From Acinetobacter portensis (lineage in GTDB: Bacteria; Pseudomonadota; Gammaproteobacteria; Pseudomonadales; Moraxellaceae), in the NCBI RefSeq assembly GCF_009372215.1, contig NZ_LWRV01000080.1:18808-82807 (forward strand): a DNA stretch of 64,000 nucleotides, read 5' to 3'. The notes below the pieces were generated by a model. The model was not told the DNA's origin. It did no database searches and was given only the letters and a program-made list of their open reading frames with translations. Both the position numbers and the translations under genes were made by a program. Position 1 is the first letter of the stretch; each line of letters begins with the position of its first letter. This document shows positions 8,289 to 17,661 of this stretch, piece by piece.

Positions 8289-10613
8289 TCAGTTCTTTGA
8301 CTGATATTGCTGAACTACAACATGTTTATCATCGGATGATGTAAACAATGTTGCGTAAATGAAAGCGAAAATTACACCAAGTAAAGCTGTTAAACCAAAG
8401 CAATGAATCGCATACGTTTGGCTAAATGAAAGCAAACCAAAACTAAAAAATGTCGACATCATACAAAGAAACAATGCCATACCCACCACTTGTGGATGAT
8501 CATGTCCATGTCGATAAAAAATCGCATAATCCACGCCAATTCCCATAATGAGGAACGTGCCCATAATACTGAATAAGTTTATTTCAACACCTAGCCATAC
8601 TTGAATGGCAAATGTCGTCATAAGTGCCATTGTCACAGGTAATACCAAAGGCAAAACCGATTTTTTGCCATAAATAAAACCAAGACCAAGCATTAATAAA
8701 ATAATGGCTAAACCAAGTAACCACTGCGCTTGAATACGGTGTTCTTTAAATAATTCAGAGAGCTGATTCACAGGTTGAAGCAATTGCACATTTGCATTGA
8801 CTAGCGTCTTGAGAGCTTGATTATTCTGAACGCCTTGCAACATCACCAAACGCTCTGTAGAACTCATTTGCAAAAATGCGAGTGGATGATCTGCAAAGAT
8901 TTTATCTGTAAGTAAAGGCTGCTGTTTTAACTGATTCTGCCATGCCAAAAGATCGTTTGGATCTAACTGCATTGCTTGTGCATATTCAGTTAATGTTCCA
9001 CGTGGAATCTGTTCTAAAAGTTGAATATTGTGCTGTTGTTGTTGAGTCGATGGTAGCCATTGACCTAAAGCTTGGAAACCATCTAATTTTCCAGAATTTT
9101 TAAGTTCTTCAAGTTTCAACAATAAATCTTGTTCATTTTTTTCAAGTTCTTGTGATGTTTTTCCACTGACAACAAAGTAATCGCTGCCTTGTTGTTGCAT
9201 AAAACGATCACGAACATATTGATCTTCCTGTTTAAGTTTTTGATCCATACTTTGCAAATTGCGAATATCGTCATTGCTTTTCAGGAAAAATAAACTCGTT
9301 GTAGTTACCACTAAAATGACAAGAATTAAACCATAACGAAGTGGGTTATTGGCTTGTACAAAGCTACGAATTTTTCCAATAAAACTTAAGGTTCGAATTG
9401 CAGGTTCTGCATTTAAGGCAGGCAATCTTGGCAATAATAAAATACTGGTAATCCATGCAGCGGTTAAACCCACCATAGAAAATACAGCAATTTGTCTAAA
9501 GCCCGAAAATGGCGTAAAGCTTAGAACTACATACGCAAATAATGTTGTTAATAAGCCTACAAATAAACTTGGTAAAACAGGTTTTAAAACGCTAAATCCA
9601 TCAATATGTCGATGCTGAGATTGCATTGCCATAAAATAAAATGAAAAGTCGACACAAACGCCTATTAAGCTTGCGCCAAAGACCAAAGTCATTAGATGGA
9701 TTTCATCAAACACTAAATAAGTTGCAGCAAATGCAACCAAACATCCTGTTCCTACTGCCACCATTTCGGTCAACATTGGACGCACAGATCGAAAGCCAAA
9801 CCAAACCAGTAAAAGAATGCCTAGTGTTGAACCGACACCAATCGTTGAAATTTCTTCTTGCGCTGAATTTGTTCCAAATTGGGCAAACATGAGCGTGCCT
9901 GTCCAATGTGGTTGCACCTGATATTGTTTTATTTTCAGGTTTAATTCATCAATAAAATGAGCTGTTTTTTCTTGGTATTCAATATTGTAAGGACTGTTTT
10001 TTAACTCTAAAACCAAAAGACGTGAAATGCCTTTTTCATCTCGTATTGTGGCAAAACCATCTTCCAGTTGAATATCTGTTTGGGTTTGCAATGCAGATAA
10101 ACCCATCGCATAGCGTGGGAAAAAGAGTAATGGATCTTGCTTTAAAAGCTCTGCGGTAATGGGCATACCTGGGCTCATCATTTGCAACATACTTTGTTCG
10201 GTAAGTGCCTGATAGTCCTTTTGCTCGAGTAATGTTTTATCGCTTTCGTTTAATAAGCCAACCTTATGCTGATATAAAGCTTTAGCAAATTTTTCATTAT
10301 CAAGCTGAGGCTTTAAAGGATGAAACAAATCACTTTGTTTGACTTCAGCTTGAATTTCCTGAGTGACATGATTTAAAGATGCATCATCTTTTGCATCAAG
10401 CACGAGAAAAATTTTGTCATTCAGCTTTTCACTTACATATTGCTGTGCTTTTTCTAAACGCTCATCTTGGTGCGTTTCGGGTAGTAGTGCAAAGATATTG
10501 GTTTGAATATGAATATCTTTATTTAACCATGCCACACCAAGCATAATGGCAATAATGCTCAGAATAATCAGCCAAGCGGCTGTACACTTATTTTGCCAAT
10601 TGGAAAAGTGCAT
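8289..10613 (-). CDS. MMPL/RND-type lipid exporter of the aryl polyene operon
   Basis: Inner-membrane transporter of 774 residues related to MmpL proteins and COG4258-type exporters. One helix lies at the N-terminus, a periplasmic domain follows to about residue 240, then five or six helices (about 250-395), a second periplasmic domain and another set of helices near the C-terminus, giving the doubled six-helix RND layout. Aspartates in membrane segments (IGVCVDFSFYF and IGVDYAIFYRHG) match the proton-relay region of the family. It overlaps the LolA-like gene by 26 bases. It most likely moves the lipid-linked polyene out of the inner membrane for the LolA-like carrier. Confidence 0.88.
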   Translation of the reverse strand: MHFSNWQNKCTAAWLIILSIIAIMLGVAWLNKDIHIQTNIFALLPETHQDERLEKAQQYVSEKLNDKIFLVLDAKDDASLNHVTQEIQAEVKQSDLFHPLKPQLDNEKFAKALYQHKVGLLNESDKTLLEQKDYQALTEQSMLQMMSPGMPITAELLKQDPLLFFPRYAMGLSALQTQTDIQLEDGFATIRDEKGISRLLVLELKNSPYNIEYQEKTAHFIDELNLKIKQYQVQPHWTGTLMFAQFGTNSAQEEISTIGVGSTLGILLLVWFGFRSVRPMLTEMVAVGTGCLVAFAATYLVFDEIHLMTLVFGASLIGVCVDFSFYFMAMQSQHRHIDGFSVLKPVLPSLFVGLLTTLFAYVVLSFTPFSGFRQIAVFSMVGLTAAWITSILLLPRLPALNAEPAIRTLSFIGKIRSFVQANNPLRYGLILVILVVTTTSLFFLKSNDDIRNLQSMDQKLKQEDQYVRDRFMQQQGSDYFVVSGKTSQELEKNEQDLLLKLEELKNSGKLDGFQALGQWLPSTQQQQHNIQLLEQIPRGTLTEYAQAMQLDPNDLLAWQNQLKQQPLLTDKIFADHPLAFLQMSSTERLVMLQGVQNNQALKTLVNANVQLLQPVNQLSELFKEHRIQAQWLLGLAIILLMLGLGFIYGKKSVLPLVLPVTMALMTTFAIQVWLGVEINLFSIMGTFLIMGIGVDYAIFYRHGHDHPQVVGMALFLCMMSTFFSFGLLSFSQTYAIHCFGLTALLGVIFAFIYATLFTSSDDKHVVVQQYQSKN

Positions 10614-11232
10614 TTTCAGCTGCCGTTAAAGTTTGAGGTTGAGCCGTTTGCTGACTAAAACGAATGGTCGTGCTGTTATTAGCTTGCTCTTGAATCACAA
10701 TACGGTCTACATAACGTTGACCTTGTGCATCCACTTTTACAAAAAGCTTTTTAAATAAACCACTTTTTGGCGTTAAGGAAACATTCCATTTTGTTGGTGT
10801 GTAACTTGCAGAAACCACATTAAAGTTTTTCGCCAAAGCTGTTTCATTACCCGACATCAACTGTAAAAACATCGTTGCTATAGAACCATAAGGCGTTTTA
10901 TCGACTTCAATTTGGCTATAAGTACGTTGCGTTTTTTGCACAAGCTTTTTAGGTGTAACAATTAAATCTGCTTTTACAGGACTTTGAATTTGCCAAAGTA
11001 CACCGCTATCTTTAGTAAAAACCACCGTACCTTTAGAGATGTAGGTTTTATTTAAAGATGCTAACTTTTTATGTTGTTCGAAATTAGCACGTATAACAGA
11101 TGTTGCTGAAAGTTGACTAAAAATTTGTTTAAGTTCTGCATTTTGTGCATAAGTAGCTGTACTGAATAAAGCAAATACACTGAATATTGCAGTGATCAAC
11201 ATTTTCATAAGGCGATTACCTTTCATATTCAT
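10588..11232 (-). CDS. LolA-like outer-membrane lipoprotein carrier paralogue
   Basis: Predicted periplasmic carrier of about 214 residues with an N-terminal signal peptide (hydrophobic core LITAIFSVFALFSTA, cleavage near TYA-Q). The mature part has the LolA-type fold signs: an initial helix with FSQLSATSVIRANFEQ, the strand region SKGTVVFTKDSGVLWQI, and SGLFKKLFVKVD. Dedicated LolA paralogues are a standard part of APE clusters and are thought to ferry the lipid-linked pigment across the periplasm. The start at 11232 follows GGATGG by 8 bases; a start at 11208 is also possible. Stop and start of neighbours interlock with it. Confidence 0.85.
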   Translation of the reverse strand: MNMKGNRLMKMLITAIFSVFALFSTATYAQNAELKQIFSQLSATSVIRANFEQHKKLASLNKTYISKGTVVFTKDSGVLWQIQSPVKADLIVTPKKLVQKTQRTYSQIEVDKTPYGSIATMFLQLMSGNETALAKNFNVVSASYTPTKWNVSLTPKSGLFKKLFVKVDAQGQRYVDRIVIQEQANNSTTIRFSQQTAQPQTLTAAENALFQLAK

Positions 11233-11233
11233 T

Positions 11234-11656
11234 TTATTGACCATCCTTAAATTCAGACCACGCTTTTAAGCAATCGAATAAAACTTGTGGAGATTGATAA
11301 CACATTTCACGTGACTTCATATCTACCGCAACTTGTGATGTATAACCTTTGGTAAGGCGCTTACCCGATTCAGCATCAAAAATTTGATATTCAATTTTCA
11401 AACGGTTTTCCCATTCTTTTAAAATGGCGCGAACACGAATTTTTTGCTCAAATTCAATACCATGTGCATAACGAACATGACTTTCAATAACGGGCCATGC
11501 ATACCCAGAATCACGCATTTGGTTGTAGTTATAGTGAAATTGATCGAGCAATTTACATCGAGCAATTTCAAAATACTTCAAATAATGCCCGTGCCAAACC
11601 ACATTCATGGTATCTACATCATGAAATGGCACTTCAATAATTACATCGGCATGCAT
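11234..11656 (-). CDS. Acyl-ACP/acyl-CoA thioesterase, 4HBT hotdog family (ApeK-like)
   Basis: Hotdog-fold thioesterase of 140 residues in the YbgC/4-hydroxybenzoyl-CoA thioesterase family. The signature HDVDTMNVVWHGHYLKYFE near residues 12-30 carries the catalytic aspartate (D13 or D15) and the HGHY turn. In an APE operon it probably releases or edits acyl chains on the ACP. The gene sits between the ammonia-lyase gene (25-base gap) and the LolA-like gene (one-base gap). Substrate cannot be read from the sequence. Confidence 0.87.
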   Translation of the reverse strand: MHADVIIEVPFHDVDTMNVVWHGHYLKYFEIARCKLLDQFHYNYNQMRDSGYAWPVIESHVRYAHGIEFEQKIRVRAILKEWENRLKIEYQIFDAESGKRLTKGYTSQVAVDMKSREMCYQSPQVLFDCLKAWSEFKDGQ

Positions 11657-11681
11657 AGCAAATTCCTATTTTGAAACAGTC

Positions 11682-13214
11682 TTATGAATTGAATACTTGA
11701 TTTAACAAATCTAAGTTTTCAAAACGATCTACAAGACCTTGCAGTTCATTCTGTAATGGTCGATCTTCTTCCACATAATTGAATGTTTGAAGAACCCACT
11801 GTTTAAATGCTGTTAATACATCGCTTAAATCTGTATCGACACCTTTGAGTTTAATCGCTTGAACACTTGCACAACTTAAAGCAGCAATCACCTGTTCTGT
11901 TAAAACAATCACACGCGCTGCATCACGTGCTGCAATAGTTCCCATGCTCACTTTATCTTGATTGTGACACTCTGTTGAGCGAGAAAAAATTGATGCCGCA
12001 AGTGTTTGTTTTAGTGCTTCAGCCGTCCAAGCAGACACACCAATTTGAACTGCTTTAAAACCATGATTTAACGGTAAACGATCGGCAGTTGAACCCGTTA
12101 AATTACGTGGTAAACCATTATTCATTTTATAGTCGACTAACTGTGCAAGCTGACGATCCATCAAATCTGCAATATTGGCAATCATAATTTTTAAACTATC
12201 CATGGCTTGAGCAATATGCCCGCCATAGAAATGACCACCATGTAAAACACGTAAATTAACAGGATCAATTAATGGATTATCATTACTTGAGTTCAATTCA
12301 TTTTCGATGAACTGACGTAGCCATGTTTTTGAATCTTCAAATACGCCAATAATATGAGGTGCACAGCGTAATGAATAACGATCTTGTAAACGTGAATTTT
12401 GATGTTCTGTTTGCACTTCGCTGTTTAACCAATCACGTAATTGAGCCGCAATATTTTGCTGTCCTACATGTGGCTTTTGCGCAAATAAGACTTCATCAAA
12501 ATGACTCGGGTTCCCTTCTAAAGCCAAAACATTGAGCGCAGTAATACAGGTACTTGCTAATGCAATTTGTTCTGCTTTTTTATAATTCAAACATGCGATT
12601 GCAGTCATCACGGCTGTGCCATTCATGAGTGCTAAACCTTCTTTCGGGCGCATCACATGAGCTTCAATACCCTTTTCTGCATACACTTGTGCAATAGGTA
12701 CAATTTGACCTTGGTAATACACATCACGCTCGCCAACTAAAGCACCTGCAATATAAGACAATGGCGTTAAATCACCACTCGCTCCTACAGAACCTTCCGA
12801 TGGAATCACAGGGATTACATTTTCATTAAGCATCCACGCTAAACGCTCAAGTAATGCATGAGATACACCAGAATAACCACGTGCCAATGAACACAAGCGC
12901 GTTACAACTACAGCACGTGCAGTCACTAAATCTAAATTTTGACCTAAACCACAACCATGGAAACGAGATAAGTGCAAAGGAAGTTCATTCACTTGATGTG
13001 CAGGAATTTCGACCAAGCATGAATCGCCATAACCTGTTGTTACGCCATAAATTACGCCTTCATCTTTTAAAAGCTGATCTAAAAAATCTGCACCACGCTG
13101 AATAAGTTCGCGCCATTCAACCGATGAAGGTAATGTCACTTTCATTTCTTGACGAGCAACAGCAACAACTTCCTCAATTGAAAGTGGCTTTTCTCCTATC
13201 ACTAATACTTGCAT
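11682..13214 (-). CDS. Aromatic amino acid ammonia-lyase (HAL/PAL/TAL family)
   Basis: MIO-dependent lyase of 510 residues, which removes ammonia from histidine, phenylalanine or tyrosine. The Ala145-Ser146-Gly147 triad that cyclises to the MIO cofactor lies in GSVGASGDLTPLSY, with the inner-loop tyrosine Tyr56 and GYG at 61-63, and later the NSSNDNPLID block. The substrate-selectivity pair, SH in histidine lyases, HL in tyrosine lyases and FL in plant phenylalanine lyases, reads Phe85-His86 here. Position in a polyene operon suggests it makes a cinnamate or coumarate starter for the acyl-AMP ligase, not histidine catabolism; no other hut genes are nearby. It overlaps the acyltransferase stop by one base. 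Confidence 0.88.
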   Translation of the reverse strand: MQVLVIGEKPLSIEEVVAVARQEMKVTLPSSVEWRELIQRGADFLDQLLKDEGVIYGVTTGYGDSCLVEIPAHQVNELPLHLSRFHGCGLGQNLDLVTARAVVVTRLCSLARGYSGVSHALLERLAWMLNENVIPVIPSEGSVGASGDLTPLSYIAGALVGERDVYYQGQIVPIAQVYAEKGIEAHVMRPKEGLALMNGTAVMTAIACLNYKKAEQIALASTCITALNVLALEGNPSHFDEVLFAQKPHVGQQNIAAQLRDWLNSEVQTEHQNSRLQDRYSLRCAPHIIGVFEDSKTWLRQFIENELNSSNDNPLIDPVNLRVLHGGHFYGGHIAQAMDSLKIMIANIADLMDRQLAQLVDYKMNNGLPRNLTGSTADRLPLNHGFKAVQIGVSAWTAEALKQTLAASIFSRSTECHNQDKVSMGTIAARDAARVIVLTEQVIAALSCASVQAIKLKGVDTDLSDVLTAFKQWVLQTFNYVEEDRPLQNELQGLVDRFENLDLLNQVFNS

Positions 13215-14143
13215 TATTTCTTATTCCAAAAATTATAAAAATTAAACCATTGGTATGGAGCGCGTAAGCAATGTTTTTCCAACAGAACAACGTATTGACG
13301 CATTGTTTTTTGCATGTCTTCCATGCGTGTTTTTCTTGAAAACTGTAATTGATCTGTCATTTTATAAATATGCACTTCAAATTGCTGACAAGTACGATAA
13401 CAAAACACTGCTAATACAGGAACTTTGAGTAAGCTGGCTAAAATCCATGCACCTTGAGGCCAATCTGCATCCTCGCCTAAAAACTCAACAGTTTGTACAC
13501 GATTCGACTGCACAGGTATGCGATCTGCAGCCACAATAATCCATTCGCCTTGAGCTAATTTTTCTTGTAGTACTAGAGCTGTATCTACGCCTAACTCATC
13601 GACAGGAACTAAATTTACATCTGCATGTGAGTTCAATTTTTTAATAAATTGATTAAATTTCGTGGCATGTTTTTGGTAAACCAAAATATTAATTTTTTGC
13701 GGATTTTCAGACTTTATTGCGCGTAAAAGCTCAATATTTCCAAAATGAGAAACAACAATCACCGCCCCTTTTTGATATTGCTCGCGAATTTTCTCATGAC
13801 CAAAAAGCTTTAACTCTGTTTCTGGAATATGCCCCAACCAGCCTTCTATTTTATCTAAAATACATTCTGCAAATTGCATTAAATGTGTATAGGTATTGGT
13901 TTGCGTAGGTGGTGATTTAAAAGGTGAGGCCTCACCTGAAAATTCATGTAGTTTCGTTAAGTAATTTAAAGAAGCTTGACGCGCAGTTTTGGAAAATAGC
14001 CAATACCAAAAAATCACAAATAAAAGTACAACACGACACAACCAACGCCCGCCTAATCGATAAAAGCCCAGCATAAGCATGAGCGGCAACATTCCGCCAC
14101 GTTCTTTAATATTGCTCCATTTTTTCTGATCTAATGAGCTCAT
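13214..14143 (-). CDS. LpxL/HtrB-like lysophospholipid acyltransferase
   Basis: Membrane-associated acyltransferase of 309 residues in the lipid A late acyltransferase family. An N-terminal hydrophobic segment (about residues 20-50) anchors it, and the catalytic HX4E motif appears as HFGNIE, with a later AADRIPVQ block typical of the family. In APE clusters such enzymes are thought to attach the polyene or a fatty acid to the lipid anchor. It lies between the glycosyltransferase gene (one-base gap) and the ammonia-lyase gene (one-base overlap). A housekeeping lipid A role is unlikely given this context but is not excluded. Confidence 0.86.
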   Translation of the reverse strand: MSSLDQKKWSNIKERGGMLPLMLMLGFYRLGGRWLCRVVLLFVIFWYWLFSKTARQASLNYLTKLHEFSGEASPFKSPPTQTNTYTHLMQFAECILDKIEGWLGHIPETELKLFGHEKIREQYQKGAVIVVSHFGNIELLRAIKSENPQKINILVYQKHATKFNQFIKKLNSHADVNLVPVDELGVDTALVLQEKLAQGEWIIVAADRIPVQSNRVQTVEFLGEDADWPQGAWILASLLKVPVLAVFCYRTCQQFEVHIYKMTDQLQFSRKTRMEDMQKTMRQYVVLLEKHCLRAPYQWFNFYNFWNKK

Positions 14144-14144
14144 A

Positions 14145-14879
14145 TTAATTTTTCACTTTAAAATATATAAGTTTTGGTAAGCGGATGAGCATGCCTGCAA
14201 AAAGTCGCGAATGTGCTTTAGTTAAACCAATATTATCTCGTAAAGCATTGAAGTGTGAAATGCCATCTTCAGGGTAGATAACATGTGTTGGTACATTTAT
14301 GAAAGGTACATTTTCCCACTTCAAACGAACCAATATTTCAGTATCAAAACCCATTCTAGGTTGAAATTTTGCTTTATTTAAAACAGCAACAGTACTATCT
14401 AATGGATAAATACGAAAACCGCACATGCTATCTTTTATCTCAAAAGATAAGCTATTAATCCAAACCCATATATGGGTCGCATAACGTCCATATAGGCGTT
14501 TCTTTGGCACAGAAGCATCGAAAACTGGCTTGCCAATAATCATCGCTGATGGATTATTTTTTGATGCATCTAAAAATTTTGATATATCCTTCCAAGCATG
14601 CTGACCGTCGGAATCAAGTTGTAAGGCATGGCTATAACCAAGCTCCTTCGCTTTTAACAAGCCAGTGATTACAGCTTGCCCTTTGCCCTGATTGACTTCA
14701 TGTTCAACCAATTCAACCCATGGGTTTTTACCCGAAATATCACGTAATAACGTAGTGCATTCAATATCACTACCATCATTTACCATAATAATTGGCAATT
14801 GAAATTCATTTAGATATTGAACCAAAGCTTCTAAATAATTCGGATGGTTATACACTGGAATCACAAAACAATGTTTCAT
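14145..14879 (-). CDS. Family 2 glycosyltransferase
   Basis: Cytoplasmic GT-A fold glycosyltransferase of 244 residues. The N-terminus has CFVIPVYNHP and VNDGSD, and the metal-binding region reads LQLDSDGQHAWKDI, both typical of GT2 enzymes of the DPM1 kind. There is no membrane domain beyond a mildly hydrophobic C-terminus. The ATG at 14879 is chosen because AGAGG lies 8 bases upstream; a GTG at 14888 is in frame but sits on that site. It probably adds a sugar to the lipid or the polyene head group. The donor is unknown. Confidence 0.86.
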   Translation of the reverse strand: MKHCFVIPVYNHPNYLEALVQYLNEFQLPIIMVNDGSDIECTTLLRDISGKNPWVELVEHEVNQGKGQAVITGLLKAKELGYSHALQLDSDGQHAWKDISKFLDASKNNPSAMIIGKPVFDASVPKKRLYGRYATHIWVWINSLSFEIKDSMCGFRIYPLDSTVAVLNKAKFQPRMGFDTEILVRLKWENVPFINVPTHVIYPEDGISHFNALRDNIGLTKAHSRLFAGMLIRLPKLIYFKVKN

Positions 14880-14894
14880 ATCAGCCACCTCTTT

Positions 14895-16562
14895 TTAATT
14901 TTTTTCAGTATTCATCGCAAATAATAAACGACCTGTTGCTATCGTTTTATCTTCCATCGACATTTCAAAATGCACTTTATGCAATTTGCGACTTAGCTTT
15001 AAATACAATACAGAATATGGACAAATAAGATCTTGAAACTTCAACTGTTCAAAACCATTACACCATTCAAAATCTTTCCAAATTTGTTTCGCAAAGTGCT
15101 GAACAAAGCCAATCTGCCCCACACCTGGAAAAATTGGATAGTGAGGAAAATGTCCTTTAAAACACTCTAGTTCTGGATTAAATTCGAGTTTAAAAGTCAT
15201 GCCCAATTCATGCTGATGTTGTTCTAGAACCACAGGTAATAACATGGGTTGAAAGAATGACTTTAAATATTGCTTGTTCAGTTTCGACTGAGCATTTTGT
15301 GGTAACTGAGTAATAAAACGCCATTGCCTAGGAATTGCTATCGTTTCTAATTTATCTTTTAATTGCGTTTTTAAAGCTTTCACAAAAGAAGATTTCGTCG
15401 ATTTTTCTAGAAATTCACGCGCATCATGATTAAGAACAACAACACACGCTAACATTTGGCGATGCTCTTTTTCAACCACCAAAACATGGCATTGCTGAAC
15501 AGCATCTAATTCTAAAATTTTAAGTTCAATCGCATCTAAACTCAGACGTTTTTCTTCAAGTTTCACAATACGATCTAAACGACCAAGTAATTTAAATGAA
15601 CTTTTAAAGTCGTTTTCCACAGCAAGCTCAATTTTATCACCTGTCAAAATCCAATCATGGGTACATGCATGGTTGGTTTTTACTTCAAGCTCATTGTACT
15701 CAGTCATTCGTACATCTACATTTTTAAATGGTATCCAAAGTGCATCATCTTCTTGGCGATACGCAATACCACCTGTTTCAGAACTACCAAAAACTTCTGT
15801 GATTGGTCTGTTTAAATAAGGGCGTACACCTGAATCTAATTTCCCACCAGAAGAATATAGGGTTATACAATCTTGTAAAATGACATCTTTTGTCCAACGT
15901 TTTAATAAGGCAGGACTTGAAACAACATAGTTTTTAATATTTAAAGAGACTATTTTCTTTTGAATATCAGCAATATCTTCTGGAAATGCGACTTGATTAT
16001 TATAAAAACTACGACCACTTGCTAGTGGCCAAAGTAATTTGAACAATAAGCCATAAATATGTTGATGACTTACCGTTGCAATTGCAATTGCATATTCAGG
16101 CAACTCAAAACTTTCATCTAAACCTTTAACTTCATTGAATAGTTGTGCCAAATTACGTGGAATTTTTTTTGGCTGACCCGTAGAACCCGATGTATAGAAG
16201 TAAACTTGTGACTGCTCTAAAAATGCTTGATCAAAATTTAAAGTAACTTGATTGTGTTCAAGCTTATATTCTTGTCTTTCTAAGAAATAAATATCTTGTT
16301 CAGCAAGTTCTTTTTCTAAATCACTGATTCGATTTGGAGGAAGTAAAATATCTTTTTTAGCATTTAATGCTGCAAAGAATAAAACTAAAAATTCGTAACT
16401 GTCTTGTTCCCAAAGTGCCCATGTTTTCTCTGACAACTGCTCTATATGTAGTTTTTGCTGCTCAACATCTTTCCAGAAATTTGCAAATGTAATCGCACTT
16501 AAATCTGACTTTAAACAAAGTACATTTTGTGAATTTAGATGATTCTCAAAGTGACAAGACAT
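14895..16562 (-). CDS. Acyl-AMP ligase fused to a hotdog dehydratase (ApeH-ApeI-like)
   Basis: Two-domain protein of 555 residues. Residues 1 to about 430 form an adenylate-forming ligase with the P-loop YTSGSTGQPKK (123-133), VFGSSETGGIAYR and the hinge region LTGDKIE...LLGRLDRIVK. It should activate an aromatic acid and load it on an ACP. Residues from about 438 to the end form a FabA/FabZ-type hotdog domain with GHFPHYPIFPGVGQIG (470-485), the ApeI-like dehydratase. No stop, start or frameshift separates them. The fusion ties starter loading to chain dehydration and suggests the domain pairs with the ApeP-like protein. Confidence 0.9.
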   Translation of the reverse strand: MSCHFENHLNSQNVLCLKSDLSAITFANFWKDVEQQKLHIEQLSEKTWALWEQDSYEFLVLFFAALNAKKDILLPPNRISDLEKELAEQDIYFLERQEYKLEHNQVTLNFDQAFLEQSQVYFYTSGSTGQPKKIPRNLAQLFNEVKGLDESFELPEYAIAIATVSHQHIYGLLFKLLWPLASGRSFYNNQVAFPEDIADIQKKIVSLNIKNYVVSSPALLKRWTKDVILQDCITLYSSGGKLDSGVRPYLNRPITEVFGSSETGGIAYRQEDDALWIPFKNVDVRMTEYNELEVKTNHACTHDWILTGDKIELAVENDFKSSFKLLGRLDRIVKLEEKRLSLDAIELKILELDAVQQCHVLVVEKEHRQMLACVVVLNHDAREFLEKSTKSSFVKALKTQLKDKLETIAIPRQWRFITQLPQNAQSKLNKQYLKSFFQPMLLPVVLEQHQHELGMTFKLEFNPELECFKGHFPHYPIFPGVGQIGFVQHFAKQIWKDFEWCNGFEQLKFQDLICPYSVLYLKLSRKLHKVHFEMSMEDKTIATGRLLFAMNTEKN

Positions 16563-16590
16563 AACAATCCGTTTCTATTTTGGCTTAATT

Positions 16591-17145
16591 CTATTTCTGC
16601 GCTTGATGCAACTTCTGTTGACGTTTACGCAGTAAATATTCCCCAAGCAATAAAATTCCCATCAAAATATAGGAAATAAAACCGTTGTATAACACCCAAA
16701 TTTTTGTAGATGCTAACAATACTGTCATTAAAGCAATGACAGCATTTACAACAAAGAAGCCACACCAAATAAAAGTAACTTTCCGAGTCCAAATAACCCC
16801 TTCTAAAGGTAAATCTGGCTCTGCCAAACGTGCAAAGCGTTCTATCATTGATGGTGGCTTAATGAGTGTTGTGGCAAAAATAATAAATGCCCCCACACTC
16901 ATAAAAACTGGATAAAGCTTTAACCAAGCATGATCTTTAAGCAATAAGCTCAAACCGCCACATAAAATAGCAAATCCAGTTAAAGGCCATAGCAAAGCAT
17001 TTCCTTTACTAAATAAACGAATTAGGCCAAATACAATCAACAGGCAACTCACCCAGATATATTGACCATTTGCTAAGCTATAACCTACTAAAAAGGGATA
17101 GAGAATCAAACCGATTGCGACAATCCCTTTTATAAGAAAACTCAT
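16591..17145 (-). CDS. Inner-membrane protein of the aryl polyene operon (COG4648-like)
   Basis: Integral membrane protein of 184 residues with five or six hydrophobic segments, the last followed by a basic tail (RKRQQKLHQAQK). It resembles the small COG4648-type membrane proteins encoded between the ACP and ligase genes in other APE clusters. Function is unknown; a role in holding the biosynthetic enzymes at the membrane or in lipid handling is plausible. It overlaps the ACP gene by four bases (ATGA type). Confidence 0.82.
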   Translation of the reverse strand: MSFLIKGIVAIGLILYPFLVGYSLANGQYIWVSCLLIVFGLIRLFSKGNALLWPLTGFAILCGGLSLLLKDHAWLKLYPVFMSVGAFIIFATTLIKPPSMIERFARLAEPDLPLEGVIWTRKVTFIWCGFFVVNAVIALMTVLLASTKIWVLYNGFISYILMGILLLGEYLLRKRQQKLHQAQK

Positions 17146-17390
17146 TCAGATGTCATATTCTGAATAACAGTCACAACATCCTGAATGGTACGGACGTTTT
17201 TAAAGTCCTCAGGATTCACTTGCTTACCTGTTAACTCTTTAATTTTTACAACTAAATCAATTGCATCAATGCTATCCACATCAAGGTCTGTTGCAAGGTT
17301 TGAATTTAATTGAATATCTTCAGGAGCAATTTCAAATAGTTCTTCCATCCACTCGCGTAGTTTTTCGAGTACTTGTTCTTGAGTAAGCAT
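17142..17390 (-). CDS. apeF: Acyl carrier protein (second ACP, ApeF-like)
   Basis: Carrier protein of 82 residues. The phosphopantetheine site is Ser40 in LDVDSIDAIDLV, and the surface is acidic as in type II ACPs. It carries the growing polyene chain or the starter unit between the ketosynthase, reductase, dehydratase and ligase domains. It follows the other ACP gene by 9 bases and overlaps the next gene by four bases. The E/F symbol assignment follows gene order only and could be swapped. Confidence 0.9.
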   Translation of the reverse strand: MLTQEQVLEKLREWMEELFEIAPEDIQLNSNLATDLDVDSIDAIDLVVKIKELTGKQVNPEDFKNVRTIQDVVTVIQNMTSE

Positions 17391-17399
17391 GAATGCCCC

Positions 17400-17660
17400 T
17401 TATGCCGTTTGTTGCGTTTCAACCAAAGTAACTAAACTTTGAATTGACTTAAAATATTGCTTAGTTTCAGTAGATTCAGCACTCAAATGAATGTTGTAAC
17501 GCTTCTTTAAAGCTAAACCTAGCTCTAATGCGTCAATAGAATCTAAACCCAACCCATTCCCAAACAATGGTGCTTCTGTCTCGATATCTTGAACAGTAAT
17601 ATCTTCAAGTGCGAGAACATCAATAATCATTTGCTTTAATTCATCAGCAAGATTGTTCAT
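17400..17660 (-). CDS. apeE: Acyl carrier protein (first ACP, ApeE-like)
   Basis: Carrier protein of 86 residues with the modification site Ser41 in LGLDSIDALELG. The N-terminal helix (NNLADELKQMIIDVLALE) and acidic helix II are typical of ACPs in type II fatty acid or polyketide systems. Two ACPs in tandem are normal for aryl polyene clusters, where they are thought to have partly different partners. It starts one base after the PlsC-like gene's stop. Confidence 0.9.
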   Translation of the reverse strand: MNNLADELKQMIIDVLALEDITVQDIETEAPLFGNGLGLDSIDALELGLALKKRYNIHLSAESTETKQYFKSIQSLVTLVETQQTA

Positions 17661-17661
17661 T

